Below, piece by piece: positions 36,164-44,456 of a stretch of 64,000 bases of DNA. Made by a program: the position numbers and the translations under genes. The notes under the pieces were generated by a model that was not told the DNA's origin, made no database searches, and was given only the letters and a program-made list of their open reading frames with translations. Origin of the DNA: Lachnospiraceae bacterium (GTDB lineage Bacteria; Bacillota; Clostridia; Lachnospirales; Lachnospiraceae). The first letter of the stretch is position 1, and the number at the start of each line of letters is the position of its first letter. The stretch is taken from NCBI GenBank assembly GCA_910575445.1, contig CAJTFW010000008.1, positions 62,001 through 126,000 on the forward strand, written 5' to 3'.

Positions 36164-36489
36164 ATGAGATATTCTGAACAGTTCATGGAACATATCGAAT
36201 ATGCTTTCCATGCGTTCTGCAAGATTGTCCTGCGCCATGAAGCAATTAACGCATGGCGGGATTTGAAGCGGAAAGAAGCAAGAGAAATATCCCTTGACTA
36301 TCTGATGTCAGAACGATATGTTGAACCGTCTGCTATGGACAGCTACTTTGAAAAACAGGATAAGCCGACTGTATTTATTGTGTTGGGAAAGGAAGTACGA
36401 TAAACCACAGAAGAAATGTTGCGCTGAAACAGTTGCGGAAAGAATGGGAGAAATTGAAATATGAGGAACAAAAAGCTGATACCTTTTGA
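36164..36489 (+). pseudogene. ICE sigma-70-like factor with an internal deletion
   Basis: The frame from 36164 gives EQFMEHIEYAFHAFCKIVLR and further residues to FIVLGKEVR, then stops at 36403. Just after, the other frame continues TINHRRNVALKQLRKEWEKL, the usual C-terminal end of the same protein (helix 4). About 70 residues between, with the region 4 core, are lost and the join is out of frame. This small sigma/anti-repressor is common in Tn916-like and CTn elements. Confidence 0.7.
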
Positions 36490-36664
36490 GGTAATCGAAA
36501 AAGCCGTTGCCGGAGAGCCGGAAGCGGTAGACGCAGTATTGCGGCACTATACCACATACATCAAATATCTGTCTATGCATAAAGGGCATATCAATGACGA
36601 TACGCAGGACAGATTAAAGGCAAAACTGATTGAAGCCATATTGAAATTCCGCTTCGACCGATAG
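36461..36664 (+). CDS. ICE-type helix-turn-helix protein
   Basis: The product has 67 residues (KLIPFEVIEKAVAGEPEAVD, VLRHYTTYIKYLS, ending DRLKAKLIEAILKFRFDR), a conserved small protein of conjugative elements (HTH_16-like), normally next to the sigma factor and the integrase. It overlaps the sigma remnant. It looks full length. No integrase follows, so the element's end has been lost. Confidence 0.7.
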   Translation: MRNKKLIPFEVIEKAVAGEPEAVDAVLRHYTTYIKYLSMHKGHINDDTQDRLKAKLIEAILKFRFDR

Positions 36665-36951
36665 TAGGTAGTCAAGAGGGCGAAATCAGCAGACTGCTTT
36701 CGCCCTCAATCTATTATGGGGATTGTTACGCAGTAGGGGTTATTTTGTCCTTGATTTATGCGGCTTTAAGAGCATGGAAAACACTTGGACGATATTTTAT
36801 ATTTCTACCCTCGAAAATGGCGTTCTACTGCGTAACAAAAAGCAGAGAACCGACCACTAATGAAAGTGATATGTTCTCTGTTCTTGCTTGCACCCTGTTT
36901 GTCAGCGTTGATGATAAGTTGTTGTAAATATTTCCTTATCACCGTAAAACT
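36665..36951 (+). other. Gene-free stretch at the right end of the island
   Basis: A hairpin GGGCGAAA...TTTCGCCC (36678-36706) after the HTH gene probably terminates it. The sequence at 36760-36850 resembles that near 17700-17830 (see FYCVT motif). No integrase or excisionase is left. Confidence 0.5.
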
Positions 36952-37038
36952 AATTCCTTTAATTTTTCGTATACAAGTGACGCCCGCCACGACCTGGCAG
37001 ATGTTCCTTCCAGACCCCGCTCTCGCTTAATGGACGCC
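36952..37038 (+). repeat. Right copy of the 87-bp direct repeat bounding the island
   Basis: Eighty-six of 87 bases match 17482-17568. It begins in AT-rich sequence and ends inside the structured element E. Confidence 0.85.
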
Positions 37039-37143
37039 TATAGCGGTACTAAATTCGCGACTGCGCGTTCCGCTTGCGCTCATTAAGTGCCGATGGCGCC
37101 CAATGGGTCTTGCAGGAACATCTGCCAGGCCATGTCGGGCTGT
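36972..37143 (-). repeat. Structured repeat element, copy E
   Basis: A full element in the opposite orientation to copies A, B and C. Its outer arms (around CCTGGCAGATGTTCCT) pair with each other; the inner core has the CTTAATGAGCGC and TTAGTACCGC blocks and an apical GCG-GAA-CGC hairpin. It lies directly next to copy A. Confidence 0.85.
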
Positions 37144-37241
37144 GTACTGGCTCCGATATGTACGCTTCAGGCGGAACATTCCCCCATATATCTTACACAA
37201 TATTATGGCGATAGTGTCTTATATCGTATCGGTAGTCGTAG

Positions 37242-37410
37242 TCAGCCAGGGCAGGAGGTTCCTGAAAGACCCATTGGACGCCATCGGCACTTAATGAGCG
37301 CAAGCGGCGTAAAGCCGCGCAGTCGCGAATTTAGTACCGCTATAGGCGTCCATTAAGCGAGAGCGGGGTCTGGAAGGAACCTCCTGCCCTCCTGTCCTAG
37401 CGTCCTCTAA
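37242..37410 (+). repeat. Structured repeat element, copy A
   Basis: Arms GGGCAGGAGGTTCCT and AGGAACCTCCTGCCC are perfectly complementary. Then AGACCC/GGGTCT, GGACGCC/GGCGTCC, ACTTAAT/ATTTAGT and an apical hairpin GCGGC-GTAAA-GCCGC (37304-37318). Ends resemble those of C (TCAGCC at the left, GCGTCCTCTAA at the right). Confidence 0.9.
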
Positions 37411-37488
37411 CAAAAAAACCAGAGGCCATACCCCTCACCCGATACAGCCTCTGCCTTCCTAACACTTTCTATACACTAACCCCAATCT

Positions 37489-37926
37489 CTACCGCAAATA
37501 CGCCTTCAACTTCTCAATATTTTTCTCCTCAAAATCCATTATCTCCTCCGCCATCTCGCAATACTCCTTCTGCGCACTTTTATTCCTCTTTACCACCTTC
37601 ATAAGCTCTGTAATCCCCTTCGTATTTCCCTGAATCATCATATCCGCCAGATGCTCCGTACTTGCATTTAGCAGTGTATTCATCTGAATCCCGCCCCACA
37701 ACATCGTTTTGTCCATAAACTTATCCTCTGGCGGTGTCATGTGTTCTTTCTGATACCGTTTCTCCATCTTTTCTTCAAGCTGCACAAACTTACATGCCTG
37801 CCGGTTCAAGTCAAGCGCCAAATCATCATCATCCACTTTTCCAATCATCACATTGATGGCCTCTCTGCCCATCCGGGCATTTTTATAGCTCTCGTCAAGC
37901 ACTGCCTTATCCGCTTCTGTCATCAT
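37489..37926 (-). CDS. Hypothetical helical protein, 145 residues
   Basis: An acidic/Met-rich soluble protein, probably an all-helical bundle (ferritin-like or DUF2383-like in size), for example EADKAVLDESYKNARMGREA and ADMMIQGNTKGITELMKVVK. I see no metal-binding motif. The ATG is at 37926 with GGAAGGAG 8 bp upstream; this ribosome site is part of a hairpin (37935-37977). A typical small conserved protein of Lachnospiraceae; no function assigned. Confidence 0.7.
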   Translation of the reverse strand: MMTEADKAVLDESYKNARMGREAINVMIGKVDDDDLALDLNRQACKFVQLEEKMEKRYQKEHMTPPEDKFMDKTMLWGGIQMNTLLNASTEHLADMMIQGNTKGITELMKVVKRNKSAQKEYCEMAEEIMDFEEKNIEKLKAYLR

Positions 37927-37934
37927 AAAAAAAA

Positions 37935-37977
37935 CTCCTTCCTCTAGTAGACTCTTACTATCCCCTAGAGTATGGAG
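37935..37977 (-). promoter_or_regulatory. Hairpin that covers the ribosome site of the gene at 37489
   Basis: On the minus strand CTCC-ata-CTCTAG pairs with CTAGAG-gaa-GGAG. The right arm is the GGAAGGAG ribosome site, followed by eight T and the ATG. It could act as a terminator of the SH3 operon or as a ribosome-site lock. Confidence 0.55.
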
Positions 37978-38006
37978 CTTTTTTATATATTATACAGTGA
38001 TTTTTA

Positions 38007-39041
38007 TTATTCTATATATTCTGTCATCACATAACCAGTCTGGCCGTTATATTCCACCTTACTCCAGCCATCGCTATAGGACTCAATCTGTGTAATCGCA
38101 TCTCCTGCATAGGCAAGTGCTAATCTTGCAGACTCTGTACTTCTCTCTGCACGTACATTGACCGTATCATTTACATGGGTCTGGCGATTCTGTGCAGTTA
38201 CCTCCGGCTGCTGTTCTTCTGCCGGTTGTTCTTCTGATTCTTCAGGCTGTGCCTCTGCTTCTTCTGTTGGCTGCTCTTCTCCTTCTGCTGGTGCCTCGCC
38301 CTCTCCTTCGCCTTCCTGTGGCTCATTCTCTGCTACTTGTCCATTAATTCTCTGAATAAAGGCAGAAAGCGTCTCGTCGTTCTCCTGTGCCGTCTGATAA
38401 CGTGCTCTGACATCGTCGTAGAGTGCTTGTACTTCCGGGTCTTTCTCTAGCTCTGCCACGTACTCTCTCATGCTCTCGTCGATATCGCCATAGTGAATCC
38501 TGCGTCCTTCTTCTCCTTTTGGTCCTACATACAGGCAGATAATATCCGGCGCACTTGTCTCAATATTGATAAGCTTCATATCATAGCATACAAAGACAAT
38601 GTATGAATCATCCACTGGCCCATTCTTCGTATAACAGGTTACATTGTCAAAGGATTCGATAAAGGAAGCGCGGTTAGCGATTTTTTCTTTTTCTTCATCC
38701 GTCAGGACATCGACAATTCCTTCTAAACTTTCCACATCGCCACTTGCGATATATTCACAATATTCTTCCACCAGACGGTCAATTGATGCATGAGAATTCT
38801 CTTCTAGATTATTCTCTGGCTCTTCTGCTTCTGCTGGCTCGGTAGCCTCTGGTGTTGCTGCTGTATCCTGTGTGGGTGTCTGTGGGGTTCCCTGCTGCTC
38901 GACTTCCCCTTGTACCACCGGCGCACTTTCCTGCTTACGCCCATCAATCAACAAGTAAATGATGACCAATAAAAGTATAATAATAATTCCCATCAAAAAC
39001 TTATAATTCGTCAAAATATTGTTTCCTTCTTTTTTTTCCAT
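38007..39041 (-). CDS. Membrane-anchored SH3-domain protein with acidic linker
   Basis: The product has 344 residues. One transmembrane helix (about 16-36, FLMGIIIILLLVIIYLLIDG) anchors it outside. A Glu/Pro-rich linker, a middle alpha/beta domain (DRLVEEYCEYIASGDVE, about 95-240), a second Glu/Gln/Pro-rich linker (250-290) and a C-terminal bacterial SH3 domain (NDTVNVRAERSTESARL, ending YNGQTGYVMTEYIE) follow. SH3 domains of this type bind cell-wall peptides. I chose ATG 39041 with GGAGG; the frame to 39221 would run through the tRNA. It is downstream of tRNA-Arg. Confidence 0.85.
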   Translation of the reverse strand: MEKKEGNNILTNYKFLMGIIIILLLVIIYLLIDGRKQESAPVVQGEVEQQGTPQTPTQDTAATPEATEPAEAEEPENNLEENSHASIDRLVEEYCEYIASGDVESLEGIVDVLTDEEKEKIANRASFIESFDNVTCYTKNGPVDDSYIVFVCYDMKLINIETSAPDIICLYVGPKGEEGRRIHYGDIDESMREYVAELEKDPEVQALYDDVRARYQTAQENDETLSAFIQRINGQVAENEPQEGEGEGEAPAEGEEQPTEEAEAQPEESEEQPAEEQQPEVTAQNRQTHVNDTVNVRAERSTESARLALAYAGDAITQIESYSDGWSKVEYNGQTGYVMTEYIE

Positions 39042-39072
39042 GTTTTCTCCTCCTTTTTTTGAATATAAAAAA

Positions 39073-39146
39073 TGCACCTGACAAGATTCGAACTTGCGAC
39101 ACCGGGCGTCGGAGGCCCGTGCTCTATCCAGCTGAGCTACAGGTGC
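39073..39146 (-). tRNA. tRNA-Arg (anticodon CCG)
   Basis: On the minus strand GCACCTG pairs with CAGGTGC at the ends; the D-arm (GCTCAGCTGGATAGAGC), the anticodon arm CGGGC-CTCCGAC-GCCCG and the T-arm with TTCGAATC are all present. The loop gives anticodon CCG, reading CGG. The length is 74 with a discriminator A and no encoded CCA. Confidence 0.95.
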
Positions 39147-39285
39147 GTGGCTAACTACCTCAACTATCATACAACAACTTTTTAAAATACGCAACCTTTT
39201 TTTGTAATAAATTTGTAACAAATTTTGTTAATATTTCTTAAGAACTTCTGCCAGCATCTACAAGACACTGGCAGAAAGATACGTA

Positions 39286-40146
39286 TTAACAGAGGGTTTG
39301 CGTCTCTGACGAATAGAAATAGGCATGTCCGCTTAAGTAATCTTCTTCTCTGACACAGCTTGCATTGACTTCCTGTACCAGTAGATTTAGTTCCTCCTTG
39401 TCAAATGCCAGGCTCTTGGGGAAGACGATAAGTTCATGGATGCTGCTTGGCAGCACACAATAATCCCCTTGAAGCTTTAAGGCGCACATCCTTTGAACTT
39501 TGGGGTCTACAATCGCTGCTGCACCATATTCTTTTCTCTTGTTGGTCAGGACATACATCCCACTTGTCAGGGTTTCTAGGCCATAACGCTCCAAGAAATG
39601 TTCCATAGGCTCAAAAAGTACAGCTGTCCCTGCCATATTGATGGCAGCAGCCTCATAAAGTTCTTTTTGCCCGATTTTCCAGTAGTCCAGATGCTCTGTA
39701 CGAATCAGTGCCGTAGCATTGTCAATCATATATTCTGGAATTCTAAGATAAAATACAATTGCCAAATCCAGCCATGGAAGCCATGGAATCTGTTCTAACA
39801 GCGCTCTGTTTTTCTCTCTGGATATTAAACGATAGTAGATTCTGCTTTTCATCTGCTCAAAATCCAATACTTCCATAACTTCCTGGGTAGAGAAAAGTTT
39901 ACAGGTTCTAAGGGTATGTAGAACAAGTTCTGCAATATGGTCTATTTTTTCGTCTAATATATCTTCTTCATAATATTGATTGACATAGACCGTGGGTTGT
40001 TCTCTGTGGCCAGGGACACGATAAGAAAAACCGTCTAATTGTAAGTTATTGTTTTTTAATACTTGAATTTTTCGGATATCTTCTCCTTTATGCAGTTTTT
40101 TTAGAATGATTTGTTCTAACTTTGTTAAATATTCCTCATACGTCAT
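39286..40146 (-). CDS. DUF5688 family protein
   Basis: The product has 286 residues, soluble. The family is known mainly from Lachnospiraceae and has no assigned function. Motifs that fit are YVNQYYEEDI, EQIPWLPWLDLAIVFYL and the C-terminal SIHELIVFPKSLAF. The size is that of the family. It is transcribed alone, with no close neighbour in the same operon. Confidence 0.75.
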   Translation of the reverse strand: MTYEEYLTKLEQIILKKLHKGEDIRKIQVLKNNNLQLDGFSYRVPGHREQPTVYVNQYYEEDILDEKIDHIAELVLHTLRTCKLFSTQEVMEVLDFEQMKSRIYYRLISREKNRALLEQIPWLPWLDLAIVFYLRIPEYMIDNATALIRTEHLDYWKIGQKELYEAAAINMAGTAVLFEPMEHFLERYGLETLTSGMYVLTNKRKEYGAAAIVDPKVQRMCALKLQGDYCVLPSSIHELIVFPKSLAFDKEELNLLVQEVNASCVREEDYLSGHAYFYSSETQTLC

Positions 40147-40273
40147 ATGATTCCTTTCTGTATCTGCTATCGTCGCAGGGAATCAAAAGGCAGCAGGAAT
40201 GTTTTATATCTGTATGTTATTTTACACGGGATGAAAGGAATTTACAATATGAAATTTTTCTTCCATATTAACC

Positions 40274-41611
40274 CTAAAAGCCCTTTTCTTTTAAATCGTT
40301 CACAATCTTCACATAAGTTTCCACAGGGTCAAAACCTTTGTAATCTTCCCTTTTCAGGTCAATGATATCTCCGTGAGAGATTCCGCGGATATGGGAGTTA
40401 GAAAAGACCCCCTTAAATTCGCCCCATTTGGCGGAAGTGACACTCACCAGACCATCGTTATCACCTTCTAGCGGTTTGATAAGACAGTATGGAATGCTTA
40501 AAAGGAGATGACTCCAGGGGTGTTTCATCTTAGAGGTGTAACTTTGATAGTAGACGCCTTTTGCATCTATCACTTCCTTGTTAAATAATTCACTTGCTTT
40601 GGTTGAAAATTGATGCGTAGCAGTATAAAAATCTGGATTTTTATCGCCAAATTTTCGGAAGGTACGGTCAAAGCAGGAAGCTACCAGGCGATACAGACTA
40701 TCTGGCAGCCTACAGGCATAGTCTACAAAACGACAGCCTCTATGTGGGGTATTCATTGTGGTCAAAGAAGCCACATAAGGAGCCATCTGAAGTTTGGAGA
40801 TAGCATATCTGGCGTCTAAGCCGCCTTTGGAATGAGCGATAATATTGACTTTTTTACAGCCTGTTTCTTCTAGGACCGTTAAGATACGGGTCTTGATATC
40901 TTCGGCATTGTAGACAATGGTTCCCAAGGCTTCCTGATTGCCGTAGTAGATGGTTGCGCCATTTCGCTTTAGTTCCCTGGGAATCCGCCCCCAGTAGTTA
41001 AAGTAGCGCAGGTCCCGAAAACCAATACCATGAACCATAATAAGAGGATATCTGGTCTTGCAAAGCTCAGAATCAATACGCAGCCTTTGCAGTTTTGTTT
41101 TTTCTAATTCAAAATCGTACTCCTCGTAGACCAGACGGCAGGCATACAGCAGAACACCTAGATTAACCATGGGAATCCACATGGTAAAAAGCATCACTAA
41201 TCGCCGCACAATACTAAGTCTTCTGGAGGTAAAGAAAATAAGCAGTACACCAATACCCAAAATCAGAAAACATCCAGCACAGGCAATCACCGCATTGCTT
41301 ATCAGCACCAAAAGCCCCGGCACATAAGGAAGCCTGCCACGAAAATAACACTGATAAAAGACTACCATCTGTGCCGCCATCGCATAAAGTCCACTATAAA
41401 TCATACTTCCGCCCTTTCGCATCATCCGCACGCGAAGGCTAAGCATTTTCTTTTCCCTTATATGCATCTGGTCAAATCCTATTATCAATCCCCAGATTAC
41501 CAGTACAGATATATTTCCAAGCTTCCACATCTTCTGGCTACCAAGCAATACCAGATTCAGCACACAGGGCAAGCTGATGGCAAGCCACAGCCGATATAAC
41601 CATTTTCTCAT
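40274..41611 (-). CDS. Membrane-associated alpha/beta hydrolase, lipase-like
   Basis: The product has 445 residues. Four to five transmembrane helices (residues 1-150) precede a lipase domain with the oxyanion motif MVHGIGFRDLRYFNYWGRIP and the nucleophile elbow IIAHSKGGLDARY (A-H-S-K-G, a variant of GxSxG). The Asp is in EGDNDGLVSV and the catalytic His in RGISHGDII. The pattern suits a lipase/esterase acting on lipids at the membrane; the substrate is not known. Confidence 0.8.
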   Translation of the reverse strand: MRKWLYRLWLAISLPCVLNLVLLGSQKMWKLGNISVLVIWGLIIGFDQMHIREKKMLSLRVRMMRKGGSMIYSGLYAMAAQMVVFYQCYFRGRLPYVPGLLVLISNAVIACAGCFLILGIGVLLIFFTSRRLSIVRRLVMLFTMWIPMVNLGVLLYACRLVYEEYDFELEKTKLQRLRIDSELCKTRYPLIMVHGIGFRDLRYFNYWGRIPRELKRNGATIYYGNQEALGTIVYNAEDIKTRILTVLEETGCKKVNIIAHSKGGLDARYAISKLQMAPYVASLTTMNTPHRGCRFVDYACRLPDSLYRLVASCFDRTFRKFGDKNPDFYTATHQFSTKASELFNKEVIDAKGVYYQSYTSKMKHPWSHLLLSIPYCLIKPLEGDNDGLVSVTSAKWGEFKGVFSNSHIRGISHGDIIDLKREDYKGFDPVETYVKIVNDLKEKGF

Positions 41612-41627
41612 AGGTATTTACTCTTTT

Positions 41628-42398
41628 CTATTGATTTTTCTCTGTCAACAACCTGTAAAATAATTGATTTAACTGACTCCAGTCTGGATTTCTGTCATCT
41701 TTCATCGAGGATACAAGTTTTTGATAATATGTTAGTTTTTGCTCAATATATACCTGTAAAGCTTCAATACGCGCTCCTTTTTCTGATTCTAACATCTGTG
41801 TCTTCTGTTCTAAAAGCCTGTATACCACTGGCTTCATCTCCTCCCCTAATACAGCTTCTAGCAGCTTAGAAAACAACATGGGCGGAGGGCTTTTTCTCTC
41901 TTCTATCCACTGACAACATAGAAGCGGGCGAAGCACATAAAAATATTTTTTATATTTTACCTGTTCTTCCTGTAGATAAGCTTTATAATTCTTCTGCGCT
42001 GTCCCATAGTAATGATACATACAGGATTTACATGAGAAATAATCTTTCATCAGCGCCTTTACAAACTCCCATGTCTCTGTCGTTCGGTAGATAACTGGCG
42101 AATTGCTCCATTCAAATACCGTTGCATTGGATTTATAAAGATAAGAAAGCACTTTTGATACATCCCAACCGCTGATGTCCAGTGTCTCATTTAACTCCCA
42201 ACTAATAAAATCTTTCTTCTTTTGAAGCCCTAGATAATATTTCAAATCCCGAATATAGATAAAGCGCACATCATAATCACTGTCTGGCGATGCAAACCCC
42301 CAAGAACGGCTTCCCGACTCCACTGCATGTAGAATCTTAACCTGTTCCTTTTCTTCTATCTCATCTAACTTTTTCTGAATCACTTCTCTATAATTCAT
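41628..42398 (-). CDS. Nucleotidyltransferase-like protein (COG3541), copy 2
   Basis: The product has 256 residues. GSRSWGFASPDSDYDVRF near residue 30 is the nucleotidyltransferase motif GS-x(8-9)-DxD; the family is COG3541 (YcgL-like). The C-terminal part is helical. It overlaps the next gene upstream by 11 bp, so the two are co-translated. Function unknown: members of this class can transfer nucleotides to proteins, small molecules or RNA. Confidence 0.75.
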   Translation of the reverse strand: MNYREVIQKKLDEIEEKEQVKILHAVESGSRSWGFASPDSDYDVRFIYIRDLKYYLGLQKKKDFISWELNETLDISGWDVSKVLSYLYKSNATVFEWSNSPVIYRTTETWEFVKALMKDYFSCKSCMYHYYGTAQKNYKAYLQEEQVKYKKYFYVLRPLLCCQWIEERKSPPPMLFSKLLEAVLGEEMKPVVYRLLEQKTQMLESEKGARIEALQVYIEQKLTYYQKLVSSMKDDRNPDWSQLNQLFYRLLTEKNQ

Positions 42399-43407
42399 CT
42401 TTTACCACCCTCTCATGCACCGACATCACAAAATCCTCCACCGCTTTGATATCTGGCTCCTCTGGAAGTGACGTATGCTCTGCGGCTCTGTGAAGCCTTC
42501 TCTCATACTCTGAAAGCATCTCATAAAATTCCTCCCGAAACATCCCATCTGCCTTTTGATACTTGCCATTTCGAATATCCATCAAAAGCGCATGTTCTTT
42601 CTCACGATAGGTCTCTATCTTCCCCTCTTCTAAAATATCAATCGCCATCATAAACAGTCTCATCAGATGCATTGCATGTTTATTTAGATGATTGTCGTCT
42701 TTTTTCCGGTTCCTTTTACCAATTTTATCATATTCCTTTACTACATTGTGCATTTCATTCCACATATTCTTATAGTCCCGAAGCGGATAATGCTTTAAGT
42801 TGACATCCACAAAAATCTCCGTCTCCAGCTCCTTATTTACCGCCTGGTCAATATACAGCCGAAGCCCTCCATCCTCAAACTCCCGATACCTTCTGTTAAA
42901 ATCATACATCGCATTTCTCACCGAACGAAAAATATGCTCCTCCTTCTCCGTCTGCGGAAATCTATCTCTTGCAAGCGCATTTTGCATCCTTCGAAGCTGC
43001 GCATCCGCATACCCCCCAAAAGACTGTATCGCCCTCCTCGATAAAAACATCCCCCTGCGCTCCAAAAGCTCCTTCCCAATCGGATGCAGATACAGATAAT
43101 GTTCCTTCCTAAGCCCCAACAGTTCCACCACATTCGGATTACAAGACAAAAGAAGCATCACAATCTTTAAAAATGCATAAATCACGGTATCCGTCCCCTC
43201 GTCCACATACTGCTCAAACCTTGTCATCCCCAAAATATCCGACTTTCGGTTCACCGCAATCCCCCGAATATCAAAATCACTGTCCTCTCTGTTTGTCCCA
43301 TAAGCATAACTCCCCGCAACCCCCAGAAGAATCACATGCCTCCCCAGATGCTTATTCTCCCTTAAAAACCCATATTTCTCCCCCTTCAACATCTCCTTAA
43401 ACTCCAT
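42388..43407 (-). CDS. Nucleotidyltransferase-like protein (COG3541), copy 1
   Basis: The product has 339 residues from ATG 43407 (GGAGTGGAGG just before it; a longer frame has no ribosome site). The motif GVAGSYAYGTNREDSDFDIRG gives GS...DxD near residue 35. The middle and C-terminus are helical and charged (MRLFMMAIDILEEGKIET). It pairs with the second family member directly downstream and shares its unknown role. Confidence 0.75.
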   Translation of the reverse strand: MEFKEMLKGEKYGFLRENKHLGRHVILLGVAGSYAYGTNREDSDFDIRGIAVNRKSDILGMTRFEQYVDEGTDTVIYAFLKIVMLLLSCNPNVVELLGLRKEHYLYLHPIGKELLERRGMFLSRRAIQSFGGYADAQLRRMQNALARDRFPQTEKEEHIFRSVRNAMYDFNRRYREFEDGGLRLYIDQAVNKELETEIFVDVNLKHYPLRDYKNMWNEMHNVVKEYDKIGKRNRKKDDNHLNKHAMHLMRLFMMAIDILEEGKIETYREKEHALLMDIRNGKYQKADGMFREEFYEMLSEYERRLHRAAEHTSLPEEPDIKAVEDFVMSVHERVVKDEL

Positions 43408-43565
43408 ACCTCCACTCCTTTTTCCCATCAAAAAAAGCCCGGCAGTCTCCATAGCATCCCATGCCTCAGCATCCGCATCAGCCACAAAACCCTACAACCA
43501 CCCGGCAACTATTCCATTCTATCATCTAACTCAAAAGCGTACATCCCCCTCTTGGCCCTCTAGGC

Positions 43566-43745
43566 TCAGCGAAAGAGGGGTGGGAAGATGCTTCCTGTAA
43601 GACCCATTGGACGCCGTCGGCACTTAATGAGCGCAAGCAGCGCTAAGCTGCGCAGTCGCGAATTTAGTACCGCTACAGGCGTTCATTAAGCGCGAGCGGG
43701 GTCTGGAAGGAAGCATCTTCCCACCCCTCTTTCGCGTCCTTTTAA
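43566..43745 (+). repeat. Structured repeat element, copy B
   Basis: The longest arms: GCGAAAGAGGGGTGGGAAGA and then TGCTTCCT, 28 bp, all paired with the right arm. Apical hairpin GCAGC-GCTAA-GCTGC (43637-43651). ACTTAAT/ATTTAGT at 43622-43628 and 43662-43668. It lies between the nucleotidyltransferase start and the end of efp, where 350 bp hold no gene. Confidence 0.9.
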
Positions 43746-43758
43746 GCCAAAAGTCCTC

Positions 43759-44316
43759 TTATACTCTTGACAAATACTCCCCACTTCTGGTATCAATTTT
43801 AATCTTATTCCCTGTCTCTACAAACAATGGCACATATACCACAGCCCCTGTCTCCACGGTTGCTGGCTTTGTCGCACCTGTCGCCGTATCACCCTTAAAT
43901 CCAGGCTCCGTATCCGTAATCTCAAGCTCCACAAACAAAGGAGCCTCCACCGCAAACACATTACCATTGTGAGAGCAGATTTTTACCATCTCATTCTCTT
44001 TGACAAACTTCAGTGCATCTCCTACGTCATCCTGATTTAGTGCAATCTGGTCATACGTCTCTACATTCATAAAGTGGAACAAATCTCCATCACTATAGAG
44101 ATACTGCATATCCACTCTGTCAATTCTAGCAGCCGGGAACTTCTCAGTTGGACGGAATGTCTTCTCTACCACGCCACCATTGATGATATTTTTAAGCTTC
44201 GTCCGCACAAAAGCTGCACCTTTTCCTGGCTTCACATGCTGAAACTCTAAAATCTGATAAACATTACCCTCAATCTCAAGTGTAACGCCATTTCTAAAAT
44301 CACCTGCTGAAATCAT
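43759..44316 (-). CDS. efp: Elongation factor P
   Basis: The product has 185 residues, normal length. It rescues ribosomes stalled at polyproline. KOW-like domain I has the loop [15 protein letters not shown]; the conserved basic residue sits in PGKGA. Domains II and III carry [18 protein letters not shown] and [21 protein letters not shown] Lys at the loop tip suggests the family's usual modification or none; no epmA/B gene is near. Confidence 0.95.
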   Translation of the reverse strand: MISAGDFRNGVTLEIEGNVYQILEFQHVKPGKGAAFVRTKLKNIINGGVVEKTFRPTEKFPAARIDRVDMQYLYSDGDLFHFMNVETYDQIALNQDDVGDALKFVKENEMVKICSHNGNVFAVEAPLFVELEITDTEPGFKGDTATGATKPATVETGAVVYVPLFVETGNKIKIDTRSGEYLSRV

Positions 44317-44456
44317 TCTAATTTTCCTCCTTCATGTCCTAGCGAAGACCCAAAAATCCCCGCACTCTTTATTATTCTATAATAGAATTCCATGAATTTC
44401 AAGTTTTTTTTCTTCTTGTTCCAGTCTAGAACACCTTATTCGTATCTATACACTTT

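Noticed and set aside
39042-39221. N-terminal extension of the SH3 protein
   Set aside because: The extension would be read through tRNA-Arg; the real start is ATG 39041 with GGAGG.
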